IMG/VR virus record: IMGVR_UViG_3300032236_000857
Coordinates: 1 to 26,996 of that record
Direction: 5' to 3' (one strand)
Source of the DNA: a virus
DNA length: 26,996 nucleotides
Position 1 is the stretch's first letter. Each line of letters opens with the position of its first letter. Of the stretch, positions 21,283 to 26,951 are shown in pieces. The position numbers and the translations under genes are program-made. The notes beneath the pieces are model-generated. The model had not been told where the DNA came from and did no database searches. It saw only the letters and a program-made list of their open reading frames with translations.

Positions 21283-22344
21283 ATGTGTTTAATCATCTCT
21301 GGTCAATCAAACAAAATCCGTTCAACTTTGCTGGACACTCACGGCTTGCTTGCGGATATCTACTCCTCCAACCCTGACGGTATCGGCATCATGTACGGCA
21401 CATCCAAGGGTCTCAAGGTCAACAAGTTCTTACCCAAGAACCTTGGCGAGGCACGCAACATGATCGAGCGTATGCCGCAAGACGACCGCGATCTGGCGAT
21501 TCACTTCCGCTGGACTACACACGGCCACACCGACCTGAGCAACTGCCATCCCTATGACGTAGTGCCGGGCTTCATTGCAATGATGCACAACGGCGTACTG
21601 CACACAGGTAACGCGGCAGACACGGCGCGTAGCGATACGTATCACTTCATCAAGGACTACCTGCATGACACCGTGGGGAAGTATCCCGACATCGTGTACG
21701 ACAAAGGCTTCTTGACAATGGTGGCCGAGTTCATTGGCGACAATCGCTTTGTGTTCATGAATGGCGAGGGGCGCATCAGCCACGTCAACTATGACCAAGG
21801 CATTGAGCATGACGGTATGTGGTTCAGCAATACCTACGCATGGAAGCCAAGCAAACTCATCCCCAACTACTACAAGTCAACCAAGCGTGCGTGGCATGGC
21901 CATCTCACCAATGGCTACGAGATGTGGGATGAGGATGAGGAGATCATCGGCTCATGGTCTAGTGCTGGCACCGAGTTCAAATCGACCAAGGGCATCCACG
22001 CTATGACTGACAACGAGTTCGCAACGCAAGAAGCAAAGACGAATGTGCCTTCCGCATACGAGCTTGGTGACGCGCTGATGCAGGCAGATGCAGAGATGCT
22101 GGCGTACTACTTCGATGAGATGCCTATAACTTGTATCAACCTGATTATGGGTACGTTCGAGGCCACGTTGACAACACACAACTCAACAAATGACTTCGAG
22201 GCCGAGGTGATCGCGGCGTGTCTGGACAACGACATAGCCACCATGCACGACTTCGTGCGTAACGACCCCGAGACTGTTGCGGAAGTCATGTGTTGGCATC
22301 TGAACTGGGCGTACCAACCGTTGAAAGTACCCGCGCTCGTTTGA
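21283..22344 (+). CDS. Class II glutamine amidotransferase domain protein
   Basis: The 353-aa product begins MCLIISGQ, putting a cysteine at position 2 as the N-terminal nucleophile once Met is removed. The glutaminase core shows PDGIGIMYG (31-39), HFRWTTHG (74-81), AMMHNGVL (99-106) and SDT (117-119), matching the R, NG and D positions of GlxB/PurF/GlmS-type glutaminase domains. It should release ammonia from glutamine. The C-terminal 150 residues are not recognised and there is no synthase domain, so the ammonia acceptor must be another protein, most likely the neighbouring amidoligase-like enzyme. AGGA precedes the ATG. Confidence 0.85.
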   Translation: MCLIISGQSNKIRSTLLDTHGLLADIYSSNPDGIGIMYGTSKGLKVNKFLPKNLGEARNMIERMPQDDRDLAIHFRWTTHGHTDLSNCHPYDVVPGFIAMMHNGVLHTGNAADTARSDTYHFIKDYLHDTVGKYPDIVYDKGFLTMVAEFIGDNRFVFMNGEGRISHVNYDQGIEHDGMWFSNTYAWKPSKLIPNYYKSTKRAWHGHLTNGYEMWDEDEEIIGSWSSAGTEFKSTKGIHAMTDNEFATQEAKTNVPSAYELGDALMQADAEMLAYYFDEMPITCINLIMGTFEATLTTHNSTNDFEAEVIAACLDNDIATMHDFVRNDPETVAEVMCWHLNWAYQPLKVPALV

Positions 22345-22380
22345 CGGGTGTCAATCTTTGGGGGTCAACGCGACCCCCAA
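22345..22380. repeat. Post-stop module with palindrome copy 5
   Basis: CGGGTGTCAATCTTT directly follows the TGA stop, then TTGGGGGTC-AACGC-GACCCCCAA (22358-22380). The palindrome has a 9-bp stem and 5-base centre, so it is the most divergent copy: one inner pair is lost and two outer pairs are gained, which keeps stem strength. Confidence 0.87.
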
Positions 22381-22434
22381 TCTAAAAGCGTGGAGCGAAA
22401 GCAACCACTAACTTATCCACCCCTTGTCCATCGG

Positions 22435-22463
22435 TTGACAACCTCAGCCGATTCGGATATATT
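22435..22463 (+). promoter_or_regulatory. Strong sigma70-type promoter
   Basis: Perfect -35 TTGACA (22435-22440), a 17-base spacer and -10 TATATT (22458-22463, 5 of 6) lie 26 bases before the next ATG. TTATCCACC, one base from the DnaA-box consensus, sits at 22413-22421 just upstream. It starts a second early transcription unit. Confidence 0.75.
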
Positions 22464-22489
22464 TCCCAAACCTTAACTAGGAGAAAGCA

Positions 22490-23116
22490 ATGCCTGATCT
22501 ACAAACTGCACTGAGCACCGCACTACTCAATCGCGGATTCGAAAAAAACCTTGCCGTCACACTCAAGCAGTGGGAAGACGAGGACAACAAAACGCTTCAA
22601 TCAACCCAACCTCAATCGAAAGACACTATGCAAACAACTGAAACCATCACCACCAAACAATCCCACCGCTTCCAAGAAAAGAACGGCGTGACCCGCGCTA
22701 CCTTCGAGTTCGTTCGAGACAATCCCGGAATGAAGGGCAAAGACATTGTGGAAGCACTGCTCAAGCGCGGGTACAAAACCAACTCCACCGACTCGCTGAT
22801 CTATCAAATGTTGCGCGTGGGGCTGATGACGCGAGATGTGCATGGTGGCTTTCATGCAGTGGGTTCAGAGTACAAGACGTACAGCCTTGCCAAGAAGATT
22901 AAAGGCGTGAAAGCGGTCAAAGCTATCAAGAAGACCGCAAAGAAATCAGCAGGCATTGCCGCGTTGACTGTCGATACTGGCGCGAAGCAAGAGGCGCAGG
23001 CTCCTGTGTCGATCGTGCTTACTCGTAACTGGACAGCCGAGGGTGTGGTGAATAAGTTGACTGTCGTGCAAGCGCGTCAGTTGTTCGACTTGCTCAAAGA
23101 AATTTTTAAGGGTTGA
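22490..23116 (+). CDS. Winged-helix-like putative regulator (208 aa)
   Basis: After a polar N-tail, residues about 58-118 (VTRATFEFVRDNPGMKGKDI, VEALLKRGYKTNSTDSLIYQ, VGLMTRDVHGGFHAVG) look like a winged-helix fold. Residues 132-155 form a very basic linker (KKIKGVKAVKAIKKTAKKSA), and the end (AEGVVNKLTVVQARQLFDLL) is a helical segment. AGGAGA precedes the ATG. Together these suggest a DNA-binding regulator or nucleoid-type protein that might also act on the palindromic sites nearby. Family not recognised, so function is inferred from sequence look and basic tail. Confidence 0.6.
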   Translation: MPDLQTALSTALLNRGFEKNLAVTLKQWEDEDNKTLQSTQPQSKDTMQTTETITTKQSHRFQEKNGVTRATFEFVRDNPGMKGKDIVEALLKRGYKTNSTDSLIYQMLRVGLMTRDVHGGFHAVGSEYKTYSLAKKIKGVKAVKAIKKTAKKSAGIAALTVDTGAKQEAQAPVSIVLTRNWTAEGVVNKLTVVQARQLFDLLKEIFKG

Positions 23117-23117
23117 G

Positions 23118-24329
23118 ATGAAACAAGTAATTCACGATGAGGGTGCACGCCCAATCAAAATTTGGACTGACGAAGTTGAGGCCAGCGCCTTGACCCAACT
23201 CAAGAACCTATCGCGCCTGCCATTCATTGCATCAAACGGGGTGTCGTGTATGCCCGATGTTCATGCAGGGATTGGCTCGACCGTAGGCACTGTGATCGCT
23301 ACCGAGAAGGCCGTCATCCCCGCCGCTGTGGGTGTTGACATTGGCTGTGGCATGAACGCGGTGCGGCTGTCATTGAAGGCCAGCGACCTGCCTGACAACT
23401 TGAAACCCCTGCGCGATGAGATCGAGAAGCGCGTGCCGCTGGGCAAGGGCGGTGGGCATGACCATATGCGCGAGGTGGAGTTGGAAGGTTTGAACAGTCA
23501 GCACAACCTTGGCAAACTTTGGAAAACAATCATCAAGCCGTTGTACAAAGGCGACTTGGCGAAGTTCGAAGAGAAGGCCGCAAGCCAACTCGGTACGCTG
23601 GGCAGTGGCAACCACTTCATTGAGATTTGCATTGACGAGAACCAAGATGTGTGGATCATGCTGCACTCAGGCTCTCGCGGCATTGGCAACATGATTGGTA
23701 CGCACTACATCGGGCTGGCCAAGCGCGACATGGAGAAGTTTTTTGTGTCCCTGCCTGACGACAACCTTGCGTACTTCCCCGAAGACACCGAGAACTTTGA
23801 TGACTACATGGCCGCTGTGGGCTGGGCGCAGAACTACGCGCTTGAGAACCGCAAGATCATGATGTCTGAAGTTTTGATGGCCATGCGCCTGATGATTCCC
23901 GTTGAGTTTCACATTACACAGGAGGCAATCAACTGCCACCACAACTATGTCGAAAAAGAAAATCACTTTGGACGAAATATGTGGGTTACTCGCAAGGGAG
24001 CCATTCGCGCACGAGAAGGCGATCTGGGAATTATTCCGGGCAGCATGGGACAACGCAGCTACATCGTCCGAGGAAAGGGAGACCTTCAGTCTTACTGCTC
24101 TTGCTCACATGGCGCAGGTCGCAGCATGTCGCGTGCCGAAGCGAAACGCCGGTTCAGCCTCAGTGATTTGGTGGAGCAAACAATGGGAGTTGAATGCCGC
24201 AAAGACGAAGGAGTCATTGACGAAATCCCAGCCAGCTACAAAGACATTGACCAAGTGATGGCCAATCAAACCGATCTCGTTGAGGTCGTTCATCAACTCA
24301 AGCAGGTACTCTGCGTGAAAGGAAATTGA
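23118..24329 (+). CDS. rtcB: RtcB-family RNA ligase
   Basis: The 403-aa product shows all RtcB signature sites: PDVHAG (46-51), VGVDIGCGM (71-79) with D74 and C77, GTLGSGNHFIE (159-169) with N165 and H166, MLHSGSRGIG (181-190) with H183, NCHHNYV (272-278) with the metal histidine, GIIPGSMG (304-311) and SHGAGR (330-335) with H331 as the GMP-accepting nucleophile. Length fits the shorter RtcB2-like group. RtcB joins RNA 3'-phosphate or 2',3'-cyclic phosphate ends to 5'-OH ends with GTP and Mn2+. It starts one base after the upstream stop and is coupled to it. Likely role here: repair of nuclease-cut tRNAs, including those the phage encodes. Confidence 0.93.
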   Translation: MKQVIHDEGARPIKIWTDEVEASALTQLKNLSRLPFIASNGVSCMPDVHAGIGSTVGTVIATEKAVIPAAVGVDIGCGMNAVRLSLKASDLPDNLKPLRDEIEKRVPLGKGGGHDHMREVELEGLNSQHNLGKLWKTIIKPLYKGDLAKFEEKAASQLGTLGSGNHFIEICIDENQDVWIMLHSGSRGIGNMIGTHYIGLAKRDMEKFFVSLPDDNLAYFPEDTENFDDYMAAVGWAQNYALENRKIMMSEVLMAMRLMIPVEFHITQEAINCHHNYVEKENHFGRNMWVTRKGAIRAREGDLGIIPGSMGQRSYIVRGKGDLQSYCSCSHGAGRSMSRAEAKRRFSLSDLVEQTMGVECRKDEGVIDEIPASYKDIDQVMANQTDLVEVVHQLKQVLCVKGN

Positions 24330-24330
24330 A

Positions 24331-24540
24331 ATGGAAAAAGAAATGGAAAAAGAAACAGGTGGGCCAGCGTTTCCCGCAAATGACTCCGATGGCTATTGGG
24401 CTGAGGGCATGACCTTGCGTGATTACTTTGCGGCTAGGGCGTTGAGGTTGTATAGCGACGACACGCTAGAACGGATGGCGCAAAACGCGAAGAAAGTGCA
24501 CCAACAAGCAGACGCAATGCTGAAAGCGAGGGAACAATGA
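24331..24540 (+). CDS. Conserved phage miniprotein (69 aa)
   Basis: The product starts MEKEMEKETGGPAFPANDSD and has the GMTLRDYFAARAL segment then ADAMLKARE end that I recognise from many phage ORFs of unknown function. AAAGGAAA-type site precedes the ATG. The stop overlaps the next start as ATGA. No enzyme motif is visible. Confidence 0.8.
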   Translation: MEKEMEKETGGPAFPANDSDGYWAEGMTLRDYFAARALRLYSDDTLERMAQNAKKVHQQADAMLKAREQ

Positions 24541-24725
24541 TTGAAGACAAAAACCCAACCACACGGTGCTACCCACGCACCCTACAAGAAGCCTTCCCCA
24601 ACTCCATCGACCAAGCTGGGTGGTTCTATCCACCCGAAGAAAACAACGGCTGGCGCAACGTGCTCATGGGCTACGCGGCGCTGGTGATGTGGATTGGCTT
24701 GGCGTATTACTTTTCAAAGAACTGA
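24537..24725 (+). CDS. Small single-pass membrane miniprotein (62 aa)
   Basis: Product MIEDKNPTTRCYPRTLQEAF continues to a hydrophobic C-terminal stretch (VLMGYAALVMWIGLAYYF, residues 43-60) followed by SKN. The CYPRTLQEAFP motif is one I remember from phage ORFs. It is ATGA-coupled to the previous gene. A tail-anchored membrane protein of unknown function. Confidence 0.75.
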   Translation: MIEDKNPTTRCYPRTLQEAFPNSIDQAGWFYPPEENNGWRNVLMGYAALVMWIGLAYYFSKN

Positions 24726-24732
24726 GGACAAC

Positions 24733-25014
24733 ATGAAACAACCACACAAACACGCAGAGCTAATCAAAGCATGGGCTGATGGTGCTGTGATTCAGCATTT
24801 GGCGATGAATGGGTTATGGTATGACGTTGCCGAACCGTCATGGGTTATTGATTACTCTTATCGAATCAAACCCAAGGATGTTGTTTTGTCTGGCTGGATA
24901 GAAAGAACAGGAGTTGGTAGCCAATTTTTTGCATTCAATCATCCTAATGACAATATCAAACTCACCTTTGACGGTGAGACAGGCAAACTCAAATCAGCAG
25001 AGGTGTTGCCGTGA
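24733..25014 (+). CDS. Conserved phage protein of the HKHAELIKAWADGA type (93 aa)
   Basis: I start at 24733 (GAGGA upstream) instead of 24694, which lacks a site. The product has MKQPHKHAELIKAWADGAVI, WYDVAEPSWVIDYSYRIKPK, a pattern of a phage protein family known to me without a function. The last part is beta-like. The stop overlaps the GTG start of the next gene. Confidence 0.78.
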   Translation: MKQPHKHAELIKAWADGAVIQHLAMNGLWYDVAEPSWVIDYSYRIKPKDVVLSGWIERTGVGSQFFAFNHPNDNIKLTFDGETGKLKSAEVLP

Positions 25015-25343
25015 ACGAAAACAAAAAAGTCTACGCGCTACTGGGGCGGTACGTGGAGTTCAACAAAGTGGATACGGTGTGGGTAGCAGTCGTCCCCGAT
25101 CGCACCATGATCGCAATGGAAGAATACCAAACGCCGTTGTTGTCGCAAGACATTGACTGCCTCTTGTTGACTGTGCGTACTAGCAACTGTTTGCGTGCCG
25201 AGAAAATCAACACGGTCAGGCAGTTACTCGATATGCGCGAACGCGACTTGTTGGTCATCCCAAACTTTGGCCGCAGGTGTTTAGATGATGTGAAGCAAGC
25301 CCTCGCCGAACATGATTTTTATTTAAAAGGAGATAAGAAATGA
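25011..25343 (+). CDS. Stand-alone RNA polymerase alpha-CTD-like protein
   Basis: Starts at GTG within GTGA, overlapping the previous stop. Residues 47-106 match the alpha subunit C-terminal domain: DIDCLLLTVRTSNCLRAEKI, INTVRQLLDMRERDLLVIPN and NFGRRCLDDVKQALAEHDFY. Compared with E. coli alpha, R56, N59, C60 and G87 align with DNA-contacting R265, N268, C269 and G296, and R89 with K298. The N-terminal 46 residues are different. Such a protein could compete for UP elements or activators and redirect host transcription. The domain call is strong, the role is inference. Confidence 0.85.
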   Translation: MNENKKVYALLGRYVEFNKVDTVWVAVVPDRTMIAMEEYQTPLLSQDIDCLLLTVRTSNCLRAEKINTVRQLLDMRERDLLVIPNFGRRCLDDVKQALAEHDFYLKGDKK

Positions 25344-25534
25344 TTGGTGCATTCGTATTGGTAGTGTTTCAAATGAACGCTGGTGGCAACTTGAACTGGG
25401 AGAAGGTGGACGAGTTCAAATCCCGAGCGCTGTGCAACAAGGCGGCGGCTGTGCTGGTGGCGCGTCAAGAGGAAGTCAAAGGTGCAACGGGCTTGCCCAA
25501 GGCATTCGCTTGTCTAGCAAAGGATGTGGACTAA
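25340..25534 (+). CDS. Small protein (64 aa), unknown function
   Basis: The start overlaps the previous stop (ATGA) and has AAGGAGA in the preceding gene. Product MIGAFVLVVFQMNAGGNLNW has a hydrophobic N-terminus of about 10 residues, followed by a helical ALCNKAAAVLVARQEEVKGA. It is too short a hydrophobic stretch for a certain membrane segment. Unknown family. Confidence 0.7.
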   Translation: MIGAFVLVVFQMNAGGNLNWEKVDEFKSRALCNKAAAVLVARQEEVKGATGLPKAFACLAKDVD

Positions 25535-25535
25535 T

Positions 25536-25799
25536 ATGTACGACAAACACAAAGGCATACAACTGCTTCGGCATTTCATACACTCCTTGCCAGACAAAAC
25601 GGTCAACAACGGCTATACAGACTCTCGTCAAGTCTTGATCTACTACAGCAATGGGGAAGAGATTGCGCGGTCAGAGAATGGCCACATCACATACACCCCA
25701 AAGTTCAAAGAGTTGTGCCGCCAGCTTGTAGACAAGGCGTTTGAAGACGCGGCCAACAATACTTGGTCTTGGTTTAAGGAGACAAACAATGGCGCATGA
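25536..25799 (+). CDS. Small protein (87 aa), unknown function
   Basis: I choose the ATG at 25536; the one at 25524 sits directly on the AAAGG site. The product reads MYDKHKGIQLLRHFIHSLPD, SRQVLIYYSNGEEIARSENG then FKELCRQLVDKAFEDA, a mixed alpha-beta pattern. It overlaps the next gene by 11 bases. No function recognised. Confidence 0.7.
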   Translation: MYDKHKGIQLLRHFIHSLPDKTVNNGYTDSRQVLIYYSNGEEIARSENGHITYTPKFKELCRQLVDKAFEDAANNTWSWFKETNNGA

Positions 25800-25977
25800 A
25801 GCAGGCAAGGGCGACACGCAACGCCCAACAGATCACCAAAAGTTTGCGGAAAGTTTCGAGCGCATCTTTGGAAAACAACCACCCCAAAATGTTGCGGAGG
25901 AAGTCAAGCGTCAAGTCATTGATGCCGTCAACCTAGCCAGCGACCCAGCGGGACTCAAGCGCAGGGAGAAGGTATGA
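25789..25977 (+). CDS. Conserved phage miniprotein of the MAHEAGKGDTQRPTD type (62 aa)
   Basis: The ATG at 25789 has AAGGAG upstream. MAHEAGKGDTQRPTDHQKFA and FERIFGKQPP form a pattern I recognise as a common phage miniprotein. It is basic and mostly disordered at its N-terminus. ATGA overlap couples it to the next gene. Function unknown. Confidence 0.8.
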   Translation: MAHEAGKGDTQRPTDHQKFAESFERIFGKQPPQNVAEEVKRQVIDAVNLASDPAGLKRREKV

Positions 25978-26234
25978 GGTACGAACAAGCAAGGCCGTTG
26001 GTCAACACGCTGATGGAGATAGCCGTACTGCACCATGCTTCACCGTCTTTGTTGCGCGAGAAGATTTACAAGGCGCTCGATGAGTTCTTGCCCGACATGG
26101 ATGACGGGTGTCGAAAACGTGGCTGCATCGCAGTCGATGACTTTAAGGAGAAAAACAATGTGGCCATTCCCACCATTCCCCAACCCGAAGGACGAGGGCA
26201 ACAAGACCCCGAAGTTCAACCCCGACAACCATGA
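25974..26234 (+). CDS. Small protein (86 aa) crossing a repeat-like segment
   Basis: The ATGA start overlaps the previous stop. The first part (MRYEQARPLVNTLMEIAVLH then SPSLLREKIYKALDEFLPDM) is helical and looks genuine. The second part is coded partly by TGACGGGTGTC...GAAAACGTGGC (26103-26122), which resembles the post-stop repeat module of other genes read in frame here. The last 26 codons overlap another ORF in a second frame. Function unknown; the end may be altered by a rearrangement. Confidence 0.6.
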   Translation: MRYEQARPLVNTLMEIAVLHHASPSLLREKIYKALDEFLPDMDDGCRKRGCIAVDDFKEKNNVAIPTIPQPEGRGQQDPEVQPRQP

Positions 26235-26250
26235 GGAGGCACCGCTGTGA
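26158..26250 (+). CDS. 30-aa proline-rich ORF overlapping its neighbour
   Basis: An ATG at 26158 with AAGGAG and a 7-base spacer opens a 30-codon frame (MWPFPPFPNPKDEGNKTPKF...) that lies in another frame of the 86-aa ORF and ends in TGA overlapping the GTG start of the next gene. The strong ribosome site and exact fit with the next start support it. Function unknown. Confidence 0.6.
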   Translation: MWPFPPFPNPKDEGNKTPKFNPDNHEEAPL

Positions 26251-26477
26251 CCAATGAACAGTATGAGGAACTGACCTGCCCTCAACCAACTGTTGTGGTG
26301 CGCTCACTGGCTAACGACCCAAACTACACCAAGTGCCCACGGTGTTGGCACTACACGCACGAAGGTACGCACAACCATGACGGTCTGTGCGACCGTTGCA
26401 TCAACGTCTTAAGAGAAGACTACCCCAACGACCCGCGCACAATCGCTGCGCTAAAGAAAAGACAGGAGTACAAATGA
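26247..26477 (+). CDS. Zinc-finger miniprotein (76 aa), IleRS-finger-like
   Basis: Starts at GTG (26247) with GAGGAGG and a 7-base spacer. The product contains KCPRCWHYTHEGTHNHDGLC then DRCINVL, giving CPRCWHY...CDRC, which resembles the zinc finger at the C-terminus of isoleucyl-tRNA synthetase. It is only the finger, not the enzyme, so an RNA-binding or regulatory role is possible but unproved. The end overlaps the next gene as ATGA. Confidence 0.75.
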   Translation: MTNEQYEELTCPQPTVVVRSLANDPNYTKCPRCWHYTHEGTHNHDGLCDRCINVLREDYPNDPRTIAALKKRQEYK

Positions 26478-26677
26478 AAAAGTATTTTGCAACCATTGGG
26501 TTCATTATGACCCCGTTCATTATCAGCTATGCTTTTTGGTACGTGATCGGCGCTGGCATCTCGGCAAGCTGGGACACGGCTAACTGGACGATGAACTTGA
26601 AAATCGTTCTGACTGTGTGGGCGTGGGGCTTTGCCACCATGATGCTTTTTAGACTTGAACATGAAAGAAACAGATGA
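26474..26677 (+). CDS. Two-pass membrane miniprotein (67 aa)
   Basis: The ATG at 26474 has ACAGGAG upstream and overlaps the previous stop; the longer frame to 26387 lacks a site. Two hydrophobic segments are seen (about 8-29, IGFIMTPFIISYAFWYVIGA, and 43-60, LKIVLTVWAWGFATMMLF). The C-terminus is charged. No family recognised. Confidence 0.75.
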   Translation: MKKYFATIGFIMTPFIISYAFWYVIGAGISASWDTANWTMNLKIVLTVWAWGFATMMLFRLEHERNR

Positions 26678-26835
26678 TCTACCTTAAACGAAAAACTTTA
26701 GGCGGCAATATTGTTCTTGCGCGATTTGCAGATAACCAAAGATTTGCCGCGACTATTGTTCTTGTTCAAATGAGGAAATCAGTTCCACATTTAAAACACA
26801 CATATTTCTTGGTCAAAGAACGAGGGGGTAAATAA
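26674..26835 (+). CDS. Small basic protein (53 aa), unknown function
   Basis: An ATGA start overlaps the previous stop; the TAA stop shares a base with the next ATG (TAATG). The product reads MIYLKRKTLGGNIVLARFAD then FAATIVLVQMRKSVPHLKHT, beta-like and basic. Too short to classify. Confidence 0.6.
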   Translation: MIYLKRKTLGGNIVLARFADNQRFAATIVLVQMRKSVPHLKHTYFLVKERGGK

Positions 26836-26951
26836 TGGACTGGATTGACATTATTGTTGGCGGCATTGTTGCCATTTTTATCGTAGGCGGTTGCTTGGCG
26901 TTGTACGCTGATGCAACGAGCCATCCTTGGGGAGAAGATGATGAGCATTGA
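26835..26951 (+). CDS. Single-pass membrane miniprotein (38 aa)
   Basis: TAATG overlap with the upstream stop and AGGGGG 9 bases before the ATG. A hydrophobic run (IIVGGIVAIFIVGGCLALYA, residues 6-25) is followed by an acidic C-terminus (WGEDDEH). No function known. Confidence 0.65.
   Translation: MDWIDIIVGGIVAIFIVGGCLALYADATSHPWGEDDEH

Noticed and set aside
16400-22380. The palindromes as Rho-independent terminators
   Set aside because: None is followed by a T tract, and essential downstream genes would be shut off; only copy 4 has a separate weak hairpin with T's.
16400-22380. A CRISPR array made from the repeated palindromes
   Set aside because: Copies are 500-3000 bases apart with genes between them, with no regular spacers and no cas genes.
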